In this document: positions 42,233-50,932 of the stretch, in pieces
How positions within the stretch are numbered: the first letter of the stretch is position 1
How the letters are laid out: each line of letters starts with the position of its first letter
DNA from: Alphaproteobacteria bacterium
GTDB taxonomy: Bacteria > Pseudomonadota > Alphaproteobacteria > Micropepsales > Micropepsaceae
Assembly: GCA_019241645.1 (NCBI GenBank)
Contig: JAFAWQ010000026.1
Span: 1-64,000 of the forward strand
Length of the DNA stretch: 64,000 bases
Reading direction: 5' to 3'
Program-made: the position numbers and the translations under genes
Notes under the pieces: model-generated
Database searches by the model: none
Seen by the model: the letters and a program-made list of their open reading frames with translations, nothing else
Told to the model about the DNA's origin: nothing

Positions 42233-42843
42233 AAATTGGCGGTCTGGGCCAGCGCCAGATCCAGCCGGCTCAGGTACTCGTCTCGCGGTATGCTGGTTGC
42301 GCCGAATTGCGCGAGATGGGCAGTGAAGAACTGTGCATCGAGCAGCTGAAATCCGCCACGTTTCAAGCGGGCGACGAGATGAACAAGGGCTACTTTGCTC
42401 GCTTCGCGTTCGCGCGAAAACATGCTCTCGCCGAAAAAAGCGGCACCAATCTGCACGCCATAAAGGCCGCCCACGAGTTGACCGTTTCGCCGGCACTCTA
42501 CGGAATGCGCGATCCCCCGCGTGTGCAGCTCGGCATAGAGGGAGACGATTTCGGAATTGATCCAGGATTCAGGATGGCCCGGCCTCGGTTCAGCGCATGC
42601 GGCAATGACCTCACGAAAGGCGGTATCGACCCGGACTTCAAATTGATCGGCGTTCACGACGCGCACGAGACGCTTCGGCACGTGAAAGCCGTCAAGCGGA
42701 ATGACCCCGCGTTCCTCCGGCGATACCCAGAACAGGGACGGGGAATCACGGCGCTCGGCCATCGGGAAGAATCCGGCGGCGTAAGCCCTCAGCAACAGGT
42801 CCGCGGTGATTTCCGGCTCGATGTTCTTGGCTCCGCGGCTCAT
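42085..42843 (-). CDS. aat: Leucyl/phenylalanyl-tRNA-protein transferase
   Basis: Adds Leu or Phe from aminoacyl-tRNA to proteins with N-terminal Arg or Lys, marking them for ClpAP degradation. Family blocks: [23 protein letters not shown]-x-R-G-V-I-P-L, T-W-I-type segment (here S-W-I-N), E-C-R[12 protein letters not shown], G-E-S-M-F-S-R and F-F-T-A-H-L-x-x-F-G-A. The start is the Met before S-R-G-A-K (252 residues). The C-terminal 50 residues are not conserved and lie antisense to the DUF2155 gene. Confidence 0.92.
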   Translation of the reverse strand: MSRGAKNIEPEITADLLLRAYAAGFFPMAERRDSPSLFWVSPEERGVIPLDGFHVPKRLVRVVNADQFEVRVDTAFREVIAACAEPRPGHPESWINSEIVSLYAELHTRGIAHSVECRRNGQLVGGLYGVQIGAAFFGESMFSREREASKVALVHLVARLKRGGFQLLDAQFFTAHLAQFGATSIPRDEYLSRLDLALAQTANFYCPAPSGKSGSFSLAPASGDLGFTGVVDATVGACWPGWFVLQLITQTS

Positions 42844-42855
42844 CGCGGCTAATTC
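42827..42855 (+). promoter_or_regulatory. Promoter of tRNA-Arg
   Basis: TTGGCT (42827-42832), a 17-bp spacer and TAATTC (42850-42855), ten bases before the tRNA. It lies in the 5' end of the opposing aat gene. Confidence 0.4.
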
Positions 42856-42864
42856 TGCCTGTCT

Positions 42865-42940
42865 GGTTCCGTAGCTCAATGGATAGAGCATCTGCCTTCG
42901 AAGCAGAGGGTTGCAGGTTCGAGTCCTGCCGGGACCGCCA
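42865..42940 (+). tRNA. tRNA-Arg (anticodon TCG)
   Basis: A complete cloverleaf: acceptor arms GGTTCCG and CGGGACC, D-loop with AGCTCAATGGATAGAGC, anticodon stem CTGCC/GCAG holding TTCGAA (anticodon TCG), T-arm with GGTTCGAGTCC, and encoded CCA. It is followed by a terminator nine bases on. Confidence 0.97.
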
Positions 42941-42948
42941 AATTTAAG

Positions 42949-42975
42949 ACCGGCGCCCGCAGGACGCCGGTTTTT
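42949..42975 (+). terminator. Rho-independent terminator after tRNA-Arg
   Basis: Arms ACCGGCG (42949-42955) and CGCCGGT (42965-42971) with a nine-base loop, followed by TTTTT including the last stem T. Located just beyond the CCA of tRNA-Arg. Confidence 0.85.
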
Positions 42976-42987
42976 GATCCAAATTGC

Positions 42988-43509
42988 TTATTGGCCAGGC
43001 GGACCCTGATCGTCGGGCGGAGGGCCGCCATCACCCGGAGGCGGGGGCGGGGCGTAGCCGTGGCGGGCGTACCAGCGCGGACGGTGCGGCGGCCCGCCCG
43101 GCACGTGATTGCCGCGAGATGTCATACACGATGCATAGGCCATGTCGTACCGGCGCTGAATTGCTGCCTGGTCATAGCCAGTACCCGCTTGGGAGCCGAT
43201 CAGCGCGCCTATTGCACCGCCAACAAGAGCCCCGCGGCCGGCGTTATGGGCCGCAGCTGCACCGATTCCGGCGCCGATGGCAGTTCCGACAGCGGTGCGC
43301 GCAACTTCACGGTTCTGGGCATTCTTCACTTTGCCCTCCACCACATCGCCTGCGTATTGCTCGCACGCGATTTCGTCGCGATTGAACGCTTCGGGCGATT
43401 TGTGCGCGCCCGGTGCGACCGGCACCATCGGGCCCGGAGGCGTGGTTGCGCAGGCGGCAAGTAGAAGCAGCGACGCACCAGCCATCGTCAAATTGCGAAC
43501 TCGGCTCAT
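42988..43509 (-). CDS. Glycine-zipper lipoprotein
   Basis: A 173-residue outer-membrane-type lipoprotein. The lipobox is L-L-A-A-C (C20); the start is the Met 19 residues before it, giving a normal signal. A glycine-zipper segment (V-G-T-A-I-G-A-G-I-G-A-A-A ... A-L-V-G-G-A-I-G-A-L-I-G, about 95-125) could insert in a membrane. Next comes a Y-D-x-A-Y-x-x-C-M-x-x-R-G segment typical of this family and a Pro/Gly/His-rich tail. The role is structural or unknown. Confidence 0.8.
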   Translation of the reverse strand: MSRVRNLTMAGASLLLLAACATTPPGPMVPVAPGAHKSPEAFNRDEIACEQYAGDVVEGKVKNAQNREVARTAVGTAIGAGIGAAAAHNAGRGALVGGAIGALIGSQAGTGYDQAAIQRRYDMAYASCMTSRGNHVPGGPPHRPRWYARHGYAPPPPPGDGGPPPDDQGPPGQ

Positions 43510-43692
43510 GTCGAACAAATCCTCTTTGCAGGTTCCAACGCGCGTGACTCGGACTCGTGCCACCACGTCCTTTTCTCAGGAGAGACTGCCAACCGAGACC
43601 TGAACCATAGATGAACCGGCAAGTCTGGCGTCTTCCAGCGTTACCGATTCCTTTCCCGCCTCGTTCAAGCACAAGGGAATCTTTCGGCGAGG

Positions 43693-44862
43693 TCAGCTAT
43701 GTGGCTTCATGGCCGCAAAACCCGCTTCCAGATCGGACTTCAGATCATCCAGGTCTTCCAAGCCGGCATGAATCCGAATCAGCGGGCCTACAGCGTTAAA
43801 GCGGCTCGCTGTGCGATGCAGCGTTGAAGGGACAATGAGGCTTTCATATCCGCCCCACGAGTAACCCATGCCGAAGAGTTTGAGCGAATCGAAGAAGGCG
43901 GCGAGGGCCTGATGGGGGATGGCCTTCAACACCACACCAAATAGGCCGGTGGCGCTCACGAAATCGCGTTTCCAGAGGGCATGGCCCGGATCATCTTCCA
44001 GCGCCGGATACAACACGTGCGATACTTCCGGGCGCGATTGCAACCACTTGGCCAGTGCCAGCGCCGTTTCGCCGTGGCGTTTCAACCGAACCGGAAGCGT
44101 ACGGATGCCGCGAAGCGCGAGGAAACAATCATCGCCGCTCGCGTAGATGCCGAGGTGATCGTGTGTTTGCGCAAGCCGCTTTGCGTGGCTCTCGTTCGCG
44201 CACACATAGCCAAGCATTACATCGGCATGGCCACCGATGTATTTCGTTGCCGCCTGAACTGAGAGATCGGCGCCGTGCGCGAAGGCATCGAAGTAGAGCG
44301 GGGTCGCCCACGTATTGTCGAGAAGCACGGAAGCGCCGCAATCGTGCGCCACTGCGGCGACCGCGGGTACATCCTGAACTTCAAACGTGAGTGAGCCGGG
44401 GCTTTCGCAAAACACGGCTTTCGTATTGGCGCGAACGAGCGACTGAATTCCCGCGCCGATTGTCGGATCGTAATAGGTAGTTTCCACACCCAGCCGTTTG
44501 AGAGTTTTGTCGCAAAGCGTCCGGGTCGGGGCGTAGCAACTATCGACCATCAGCAGATGGTCGCCCGCGCTGCAAACCGACAGAATTGCGACCGCAATCG
44601 CATTCAGGCCGGATGAGCAGATGACCGTTCGTGCGCCGCCCTCCAGCGCCCTCACGACCTCTTCAAGGCTCCGGGACGACGGGGTACCCAGGCGGCCATA
44701 GATATACGGAATCTTTATCGCTTCGAGGGCTGCCAGGTCCGGGTAGAGAATTGTCGAGGCGCGGTACACAGGCGTGTTCACCGCGCCGAAATGCTCGCGA
44801 CTCATTCGCCCCGCGTGCGCGGCGTGTGTTTCCTGTCTCAGGTCGTCCTTTTTACGCGCCAC
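43693..44862 (-). CDS. metC: Cystathionine beta-lyase
   Basis: A 389-residue PLP enzyme of the Cys/Met transsulfuration family, converting cystathionine to homocysteine, pyruvate and ammonia. The PLP lysine is in Q-A-A-T-K-Y-I-G-G-H-A-D-V-M-L-G. Y-G-R-x-G-T-P-x-x-x-x-L-E, S-S-G-L-N-A-I-A and the D-N-T-W-A-T-P segment match the family. Alphaproteobacterial MetC keeps W-G-G-Y-E-S-L near the end, as here. The start appears to be GTG. Upstream, on the same strand, is the POT transporter with 15 bp between. Confidence 0.93.
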   Translation of the reverse strand: MARKKDDLRQETHAAHAGRMSREHFGAVNTPVYRASTILYPDLAALEAIKIPYIYGRLGTPSSRSLEEVVRALEGGARTVICSSGLNAIAVAILSVCSAGDHLLMVDSCYAPTRTLCDKTLKRLGVETTYYDPTIGAGIQSLVRANTKAVFCESPGSLTFEVQDVPAVAAVAHDCGASVLLDNTWATPLYFDAFAHGADLSVQAATKYIGGHADVMLGYVCANESHAKRLAQTHDHLGIYASGDDCFLALRGIRTLPVRLKRHGETALALAKWLQSRPEVSHVLYPALEDDPGHALWKRDFVSATGLFGVVLKAIPHQALAAFFDSLKLFGMGYSWGGYESLIVPSTLHRTASRFNAVGPLIRIHAGLEDLDDLKSDLEAGFAAMKPHS

Positions 44863-44877
44863 CCTGCCGGCAAGCTC

Positions 44878-46335
44878 CTACTCGGCCGGACTCGGATTAA
44901 GATGAGGCTCGGCCTGCGGCTCCGCCAGTTCCGGAATGCGCACCATGCGGGCTTCAAGAATCGGCTTGAGCGGGAAATTGAAGACCCACGTGACCACGCC
45001 AGCGGCGGCTGCGATCACTGCGCAAAGCTCGAAAAAGTGCTCCTTCGTCATCATGCTGAAGAATGTTCCGATATAGCCCTGCAACAAATTGCCGGTGAAA
45101 CTGGTGATGAACCACAGCCCCATCATCGCCGACAGGATTTGCGGCGGAGCCACGCGGGCCACGAGCGCTAGGCCAATGGGTGAGAGATAGAGTTCGCCCA
45201 TGGTGATCACGGCGAAAAAGACGAGCAGCCATAGCCAACTCGTCTGCTCATGCGGGCCGGTGATGTGCGCCGCGAACGCCATGATGAGGTAGGAAATCGC
45301 GACCATGAACAGGCCAAGCGCCATCTTCGTGACCGTAGATGGTTCGCGATTTCGTTTTGCCTGCCAGGCCCAGAACGCCACCACGCCTGGCGTGAACGCA
45401 AAGATCATGAAGGGGTTGAAGGCTTGAAACCAGGTGACGGGAATTTCCCAGTTGATCAGTCCATGGATCAAGTGGCGATCGGTGAAGTCCTGCGCCCACA
45501 AATTTATTGTATTGCCCTGCTGCTCGTAGGTCGCCCAGAAAAAAGTCACCGGAATGCACAGCAGGATAAGGGCGATCACCGCCTTCCAGTCTTGCCCTGT
45601 CAGCGGCAGCTTCTTGACCTCCGCGGACGATCGGACGCGGGCGATCCGATCGTGGGGCAGGGTGCGAAGCGCAAGCACATAGACGATCTGGCCGATCACC
45701 ATGCCTATGCCGGCCGCGAAAAATCCCCATTGATAACCATTGCTCTCACCAAGCGTGCCGCAGACTAGGGGCGAGAAGAACGCCCCAACGTTGATGCCGA
45801 CGTAAAAAATCGAGTAGGCGCGATCGATACGGGCATCGCCGGGCTGGTAAAGGTTGCCGACCTGCGTGGAGATGTTCGGCTTGAAAAACCCGTTGCCCAC
45901 GATCAGGCAGAGGAGCCCGATAAACAGAGCCTGCGGGAACATCAGCACGAACTCGCCGATCGCCATGATGACACCGCCAATGATCACGCTGTGCCGCTGC
46001 CCGATCCAGCGATCGGCCATCATTCCGCCAAAGAAGGGTGTGAGATACACTAGCGCAGTGTAAGCGCCGTAAATCGCGGACGAGAGCGGCTGAACGGCGA
46101 GGGGATTACCGGCATTGAAAATCAGTTCCAGCAGCCGTTTTATCGCGGCATAACCGATAACGTCATCGACAGCGGGATGCAGAAGCAGGTAATTCGTCAG
46201 ATACAGCACCAGGATGGCGCGCATGCCGTAATAGGAGAAACGCTCCCACATCTCTGTTGTGAAGAGGAATGTCAGCCCCCGAGGATGGCCAAACAGCTGT
46301 GGGGTCGAATCCTTGGTCAGGTCCGCGGTGGCCAT
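44878..46335 (-). CDS. Proton-dependent oligopeptide transporter (POT/PTR2 family)
   Basis: A 485-residue major-facilitator transporter taking up di- and tripeptides with protons. The E-x-x-E-R-F-x-Y-Y-G signature is intact (E-M-W-E-R-F-S-Y-Y-G, about 29-38). The second POT motif appears as F-F-K-P-N-I-S-T-Q-V-G-N-L-Y. Fourteen transmembrane helices are expected and the hydrophobic pattern agrees. It is followed closely by metC, so imported peptides and sulfur amino acids may share control. Confidence 0.92.
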   Translation of the reverse strand: MATADLTKDSTPQLFGHPRGLTFLFTTEMWERFSYYGMRAILVLYLTNYLLLHPAVDDVIGYAAIKRLLELIFNAGNPLAVQPLSSAIYGAYTALVYLTPFFGGMMADRWIGQRHSVIIGGVIMAIGEFVLMFPQALFIGLLCLIVGNGFFKPNISTQVGNLYQPGDARIDRAYSIFYVGINVGAFFSPLVCGTLGESNGYQWGFFAAGIGMVIGQIVYVLALRTLPHDRIARVRSSAEVKKLPLTGQDWKAVIALILLCIPVTFFWATYEQQGNTINLWAQDFTDRHLIHGLINWEIPVTWFQAFNPFMIFAFTPGVVAFWAWQAKRNREPSTVTKMALGLFMVAISYLIMAFAAHITGPHEQTSWLWLLVFFAVITMGELYLSPIGLALVARVAPPQILSAMMGLWFITSFTGNLLQGYIGTFFSMMTKEHFFELCAVIAAAAGVVTWVFNFPLKPILEARMVRIPELAEPQAEPHLNPSPAE

Positions 46336-46417
46336 GCGCAGGCTCTCCTAGAGCAGTACGAAGGCACTCTGCCTTGTCCGGCACCGGAAGGAAACCGGCC
46401 TTCCCGGACTTGTGAGG

Positions 46418-46957
46418 CTACCGCAGCTCGATGTACCGCTCTTCCCGCGAATAGGGCTGGAACCCGACCCGCTGGTAGAGGGGCAGGGCCCGCCTGTGAT
46501 CCAGCGTGCAGGTGTTGACGGTAAAGCGATCGATCGCGCGCCCCCACGCCAGCTCCACCGTCTGGGCCAGGAAAAAGAAGCCCAGGCCACGTCCGATATA
46601 TTCCGGCATCAGCCCGAAGTAGGCGAGGTTGCAGCTGCCTTCGTTCCGGAAATCGAGCTCAGCCATGCCAGCCGGGCACCCATCCGCATAAAGAACATAC
46701 AACTCCACTCCGGGAGCCCCCAAAATTCCGGCAATTTGCTCATCCGATAGTTTCTTACGATCGACCCATTGGTAGTCCCGCCCAATCTCATCGTACAGAT
46801 ACCGGTAGAAATGCACGGGCGGATTTTCCGCACGGAGGAGCGCGATCTTTCCCTTGGGCAGCGGCGCAAGGAGCGACGGCCGCGCTTTCATCTCCAGGAA
46901 GGTGACCACCGTCGGGATGCGCTTGCCGCCGCCGCCGTCTGTCCGTTTGACGCTCAT
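46418..46957 (-). CDS. GNAT family N-acetyltransferase
   Basis: A 179-residue acetyltransferase. The acetyl-CoA binding pattern is seen in Y-F-G-L-M-P-E-Y-I-G-R-G-L-G-F-F-F-L (R/Q-x-x-G-x-G/A form). The later N-T-C-T-L-D-H-R-R-A-L-P-L-Y-Q-R-V-G-F-Q-P-Y segment is typical of this subgroup. The start Met (46957) overlaps the sseA stop by ATGA, so the two genes are coupled. Substrate not known. Confidence 0.85.
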   Translation of the reverse strand: MSVKRTDGGGGKRIPTVVTFLEMKARPSLLAPLPKGKIALLRAENPPVHFYRYLYDEIGRDYQWVDRKKLSDEQIAGILGAPGVELYVLYADGCPAGMAELDFRNEGSCNLAYFGLMPEYIGRGLGFFFLAQTVELAWGRAIDRFTVNTCTLDHRRALPLYQRVGFQPYSREERYIELR

Positions 46958-47808
46958 GTCCGTTCTTTGGGTGCATCTTTGCGGGCGCCCCATTCTGCCC
47001 ACGACCCGTCGTAAAGTGCGACATCTTTCGCCCCCGCGACGGTCAACGCCAATAGATCGATTGCCGCGGTGATCCCAGAACCGCAGGTGGTGACAACAGG
47101 CCGCCTGAGATCGACGCCATGTGACGCAAAAATTCGTTCAAGCGCAGCTTGGGGTTTCAGCGTACCGTCGCGCGAGATCAACTCTGCATAGTGCACATTG
47201 CAGCTTCCGGGCATTTGCCCGGGTTCCACGCCCGGCCTTGGCTCTGCTTCTTCGCCTCGAAATCGCGGTGGCGAGCGCGCATCGACGACCTGGGCTATCT
47301 TGGACGTGAGGTTCTGCTGCATCTCTAGAAAGCTTCGCACCAGCGCGGCATTCGGCCGGGGCGTAAAATGACGCTGAGCCGGAATAGGGACAAGATCTTC
47401 GACCGGACGGCCCTCGCGCCGCCATTTCGGCAGTCCTCCGTCGAGCACCGCGACATGTTCATGTCCCATGGCACGAAGCATCCACCAGGCGCGAGGACTC
47501 GAATAGATGCCGGCTCCGTCATAAACGACGATCAGATTGCCATCGCCCAAGCCCAGCTTGCGCATGCGGCTGCCGAACTTCACGGGCGATGGCAGCATAT
47601 GCGGCAGGTCGCTCTCTTCATCGGAGAGGTCTTCGATATCGAAGAACACTGCGCCTGGGATATGTGCCGAACGATATTCCGCTTTTGCGTCGCGTCCGGC
47701 CTGTGGCAAGTACCAGGACGCGTCTGCGATGCGGATGTCCGGCGCCTCTAGGTGCTCGGCGAGCCAATCCGTGGAGACTAGTACGCTCTCCGACATGCTT
47801 GAAACCAT
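46954..47808 (-). CDS. sseA: 3-mercaptopyruvate sulfurtransferase
   Basis: A 284-residue two-domain rhodanese-like enzyme moving sulfur from 3-mercaptopyruvate to cyanide or thiols. The active-site Cys is C242 in T-T-C-G-S-G-I-T-A, the form that separates MST from thiosulfate sulfurtransferase. The inactive first domain ends near D-G-G-L-P-K-W. The start may be 47808 or the Met at 47796. Coupled to the GNAT gene downstream. Confidence 0.94.
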   Translation of the reverse strand: MVSSMSESVLVSTDWLAEHLEAPDIRIADASWYLPQAGRDAKAEYRSAHIPGAVFFDIEDLSDEESDLPHMLPSPVKFGSRMRKLGLGDGNLIVVYDGAGIYSSPRAWWMLRAMGHEHVAVLDGGLPKWRREGRPVEDLVPIPAQRHFTPRPNAALVRSFLEMQQNLTSKIAQVVDARSPPRFRGEEAEPRPGVEPGQMPGSCNVHYAELISRDGTLKPQAALERIFASHGVDLRRPVVTTCGSGITAAIDLLALTVAGAKDVALYDGSWAEWGARKDAPKERT

Positions 47809-47928
47809 GCAGACAGGGACGCAGTTCTAAATCGCGGGACCGGACCAAGCACCAACCCAGCGCGGTGTGACCTTATCTCCTTTTCTCCGCGAGGCAACAC
47901 GACCTTAAGCTGATCGATATGGCGGAGA

Positions 47929-48657
47929 TCAGTCTGCTACGATGAGCCGGTATCCGGCGTCATATTCATCAGCAGCGAGCAATTCCGCGTACCGGCGTTC
48001 CCACGCTCCGGTTTCAAGATCCTGTCTGAGGCTTTGCAATCCCGCTTCGGCGTTGGAGATGGCCCAAAAGGATGAGCTGCCGGATCGGATGTAAGGATCG
48101 AGATATGCTGCAGGCCGGCGCCAGTAGGCATAAAGGAATCCGTCCCTGCAATCGTGCGGCACCAGAACCGGCGCGATTCGCACAGGGCCCAGCCACCGTT
48201 CATAGTCGGATATCGCCGGCATATGCCCTTCGTCCAGCGTGGCCAACTCGGGAAGGTAATCGGTCAGCCATGGCCGGTGCGCCGGATCGAAAATGAGCAA
48301 AACGATCGGTCCGCGGGTGACGCGGCGCATCTCGCGCAACCCTGCCGCCTGGTCCGGCCAGTGATGAACGGTCAGGATCGCCATGGAGGCATCAAAACTC
48401 ACGTCGTCAAAAGGCAGCTCGCCGGCGTCGGCCTGAACCACAGCAGCCGCCTGCGGACCGCGCCTGCGGATCATTTCGCGCGAAGGCTCGATAGCGATCA
48501 CGGATCGGTCAGCCGGTTCGTAGGAGCCGGTGCCTGCGCCCACGTTCAGGACGGTTTCGGCTGGCCCGAGCGCGCGCTCGATAATTTCGCCTATCCGCCG
48601 ATCCGGCCGGCGCAGCTCCGCATAATTGAGCCCGATGCTGTCGTATTTCGAACGCAT
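47929..48657 (-). CDS. Class I SAM-dependent methyltransferase
   Basis: A 242-residue methyltransferase. The SAM motif I reads V-L-N-V-G-A-G-T-G-S-Y (about 36-46), motif II acidic end V-I-A-I-E-P-S-R-E-M, then A-D-A-G-E-L-P-F-D-D-V-S-F-D and the post-motif A-I-L-T-V-H-H-W-P-D. It looks like the ubiquinone/UbiE-like small-molecule group. It is a separate transcription unit between sseA and an exported protein. Substrate unknown. Confidence 0.85.
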   Translation of the reverse strand: MRSKYDSIGLNYAELRRPDRRIGEIIERALGPAETVLNVGAGTGSYEPADRSVIAIEPSREMIRRRGPQAAAVVQADAGELPFDDVSFDASMAILTVHHWPDQAAGLREMRRVTRGPIVLLIFDPAHRPWLTDYLPELATLDEGHMPAISDYERWLGPVRIAPVLVPHDCRDGFLYAYWRRPAAYLDPYIRSGSSSFWAISNAEAGLQSLRQDLETGAWERRYAELLAADEYDAGYRLIVAD

Positions 48658-48679
48658 CGCCCGCTTCTCGGGTAGCGGC

Positions 48680-49351
48680 CTACCTCAGCCGATCTCTGCC
48701 CTTCAGGGTGAACATCAGATCGTCGGGCAAGCCAAAGCAATCTTCTAGCGTTCCCCAATTCGAGCATAGGCCCCAGCGTCCGCTGGGATTCTCCCACACA
48801 GCGCCTTTTCCAACGATCGGCATGCGAGCTTCCCACAACCACTGGCCAGTCGTCTGGTTTGCCACCACGGCCAACCAGTAGGTGCCGCTGTGAAGCATGA
48901 TCTTGCATGGCTTCTTGATCGTGATCGCAAAGGAACCGCCTTTGTCTGTGCCCCGCAGTCCATCGCAGTCCGAGACGACCTTTCCCGGCACTCCCTTGTG
49001 GTCGGCGTAAATTGTGATGCGCTGCGAATCCGCCGCGCCCTCGGTATATCCGCCGATGACATCCACTTCCCTGATCATCCAGGCATGATGGGCGGGCACA
49101 TTGAAATCGTCTGCCGCCTGATCATCATAGGGATCGAGATCGCTGCCGAAGTTCTGCGAAGAGATTGCCGCGCCCGAATCTCCAGTGCTCTGATCGTAGA
49201 GCACCACGCTGCCCGGCGAGGCGGAAACCACGCGATGCGCGAGGCGACCTGACACGGACGCAACGGGGTATTTGGCGGCCTGTCCGGCCTGAGCGATCGA
49301 TGTAGCAAGCGCTGTGGCACAAATCAGAGTGACAGTGCAGAACGTTTTCAT
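48680..49351 (-). CDS. Exported protein of unknown function
   Basis: A 223-residue secreted protein with a signal peptide (1-21, ending AQAG). The mature sequence is predicted beta-rich, with V-L-Y-D-Q, D-D-Q-A-A-D-D-F-N-V-P and G-T-Y-W-L-A-V-V-A-N-Q-T-T-G-Q-W-L-W-E segments that resemble a jelly-roll or PEP-CTERM-like surface domain. There is no C-terminal sorting motif. The start is Met at 49351; a longer frame would read through the reverse-strand tRNA-Asn. Confidence 0.7.
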   Translation of the reverse strand: MKTFCTVTLICATALATSIAQAGQAAKYPVASVSGRLAHRVVSASPGSVVLYDQSTGDSGAAISSQNFGSDLDPYDDQAADDFNVPAHHAWMIREVDVIGGYTEGAADSQRITIYADHKGVPGKVVSDCDGLRGTDKGGSFAITIKKPCKIMLHSGTYWLAVVANQTTGQWLWEARMPIVGKGAVWENPSGRWGLCSNWGTLEDCFGLPDDLMFTLKGRDRLR

Positions 49352-49422
49352 GGGCTCTATCCTCGATTGCCACCAGCCCGACTGGGCCGCTTCTGGACGC
49401 AATACCAAGACATTGAAAACGT

Positions 49423-49498
49423 TGGCTCCCCGGGCCGGACTCGAACCAGCGACCCAGCGGTTAACAGCCGCTTGCTCTACCGACTGAGCTACCGGGGA
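49423..49498 (-). tRNA. tRNA-Asn (anticodon GTT)
   Basis: On the reverse strand: acceptor TCCCCGG pairing with CCGGGGA, D-arm TAGCTCAGTCGGTAGAGC, anticodon loop CTGTTAA (anticodon GTT), T-arm GGTTCGAGTCC, encoded CCA. Standard length 76. Confidence 0.97.
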
Positions 49499-49599
49499 AC
49501 AGGTGCGCTTTTTAGCCGGTTGAAAAAACGAATGCCACCCCAAAATGCTTAGGGCGCCGCCTGCAAAGAACGGATCAGTCAATTGCCGACAGACAGAAC

Positions 49600-49848
49600 A
49601 TGAAGGCCGAAAATCCTGCCGCCATTAAGTTCGGCAGCCGTCGCATCCCCCTGCCAAGTTCGCGTCCGGTGCGCATTGCCCTCGGAATCGGGCTTCTCGC
49701 CGGAGGCTGTATGTTTTTCCTGCCAATCCTGGGTCTGTGGATGTTTCCGCTTGGCCTGTTGGTTTTGTCGGCGGACCTGCCGCTTGCGCGCAGACTACGG
49801 CGTCGGCTGGAAGTTTGGTGGGGCCGCCGCAAAGCTGGCGGAAAATGA
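49600..49848 (+). CDS. Small two-TM protein of unknown function
   Basis: An 82-residue protein. A basic, Pro-containing start is followed by two short transmembrane segments (about 24-40 and 42-58) and a basic C-terminus (R-R-L-R-R-R-L-E-V-W-W-G-R-R). Similar short membrane proteins occur beside tRNA genes in alphaproteobacteria. Its stop codon overlaps the T-run of the reverse-strand terminator. Function unknown. Confidence 0.6.
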   Translation: MKAENPAAIKFGSRRIPLPSSRPVRIALGIGLLAGGCMFFLPILGLWMFPLGLLVLSADLPLARRLRRRLEVWWGRRKAGGK

Positions 49849-49877
49849 AAAAGGGGCCGGATGGTGGGTCCGGCCCC
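49848..49877 (-). terminator. Rho-independent terminator downstream of tRNA-Cys
   Basis: On the reverse strand arms GGGGCCGGA and TCCGGCCCC (nine perfect pairs, seven-base loop) are followed by TTTTTCATTTT. The upstream reverse-strand gene is tRNA-Cys, 124 bases away. Confidence 0.85.
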
Positions 49878-50000
49878 AAGGCGTTGGGTAATGGTGGGGT
49901 GTCTTCAAGGGAAGACGCCTCCAAGCTGTCACCATAGAGTTAACAACACCTTAATAGCCCTGGAAAAATTTCGGGTTGGCTGGAAGTTTTCGTTCAAGAA

Positions 50001-50074
50001 TGGAGGCCACGCCCGGAATTGAACCGGGGTAAACGGTTTTGCAGACCGCTGCGTCACCACTCCGCCACGTGGCC
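50001..50074 (-). tRNA. tRNA-Cys (anticodon GCA)
   Basis: On the reverse strand: acceptor GGCCACG pairing with CGTGGCC, anticodon loop CTGCAAA (anticodon GCA), T-arm with GGTTCAATTCC, and encoded CCA; 74 bases. It has a good promoter ten bases upstream and a strong terminator downstream. Confidence 0.97.
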
Positions 50075-50083
50075 AATGCCGGC

Positions 50084-50112
50084 GCTATAGCAGACGGTTC
50101 CTATGCCGCCAA
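50084..50112 (-). promoter_or_regulatory. Promoter of tRNA-Cys
   Basis: Read on the reverse strand: TTGGCG, a 17-bp spacer, TATAGC, ending ten bases before the tRNA 5' end. The spacing fits the short leaders of tRNA genes. Confidence 0.5.
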
Positions 50113-50183
50113 CCACAGCGTTGCTGTGTTTGTAAGTCCGGCAAAGCATCGGTTATAAGCCGCCGCCCGGGGTCAGCCGAATT

Positions 50184-50834
50184 ATGCCGGACTACACGCA
50201 ACAACGAATCAATATGGTGGAATCGCAGGTCCGGACGAATGACGTCACGGACGTGCGTATCCAGAACGCGATGCGCGCAATTCCTCGCGAGCTGTTCGTG
50301 CCCGAAGAAAAGCGCCCGCTGACCTATGCGGATACAGTTCTCCAACTCGAAAATGGACGCTTTCTGCTCGATCCACGGACGTTTTCGAAGCTGGCCGAAT
50401 TGGCCCAGATCGCGCCTGGCGATCGCGTGCTGGATGTGGGATGCGCCACCGGATACTCGACCGCCGTACTGGGTCAGCTTGCGCCAAACGTCATTGGTCT
50501 TGAAATAAGTGGCGAGCTCGCTCGGGAAGCTTCGCGCGCACTTTCCCTGCTCAATATCCCCATCCATGTCGTTTCAGGATCGCTGAACGAAGGGCATGCC
50601 GCGGGCGCCCCTTATGACGTGATCTTCATCAATGGCGCGGTTGAAGTAGAACCGACGCTATTGCTGGAGCAGCTGGCGGACGATGGCCGACTGGTGGCAA
50701 TCGTCCGCAATGGCGCGAGAAGCCGTGCACACGTCTACGTGCGGGAACATGGCACATTAAGTGCCCGGCCAGACTTCGACTCCTATGTCCCTGTTCTACC
50801 TGGCTTTACCCGGGCGAAGACGTTCGCATTCTGA
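50184..50834 (+). CDS. pcm: Protein-L-isoaspartate O-methyltransferase family protein
   Basis: A 216-residue SAM-dependent methyltransferase of the PIMT family, which repairs isoaspartyl residues in ageing proteins. The N-terminus (M-V-E-S-Q-V-R-T-N-D-V-T-D) and R-E-L-F-V-P match the alphaproteobacterial branch. Motif I is V-L-D-V-G-C-A-T-G-Y-S-T. In related genomes this gene precedes tolC; here tolC is missing and popZ follows 98 bp later. Confidence 0.85.
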   Translation: MPDYTQQRINMVESQVRTNDVTDVRIQNAMRAIPRELFVPEEKRPLTYADTVLQLENGRFLLDPRTFSKLAELAQIAPGDRVLDVGCATGYSTAVLGQLAPNVIGLEISGELAREASRALSLLNIPIHVVSGSLNEGHAAGAPYDVIFINGAVEVEPTLLLEQLADDGRLVAIVRNGARSRAHVYVREHGTLSARPDFDSYVPVLPGFTRAKTFAF

Positions 50835-50932
50835 GAGCCGCCGGCCGGCCGAAATCTTCGCCGCCGTTAACGCGACATTTCCTTTCCTTGGTTAACTATC
50901 GTAGGGTCTAGCGAGGATGGCGGAGTGCCGGA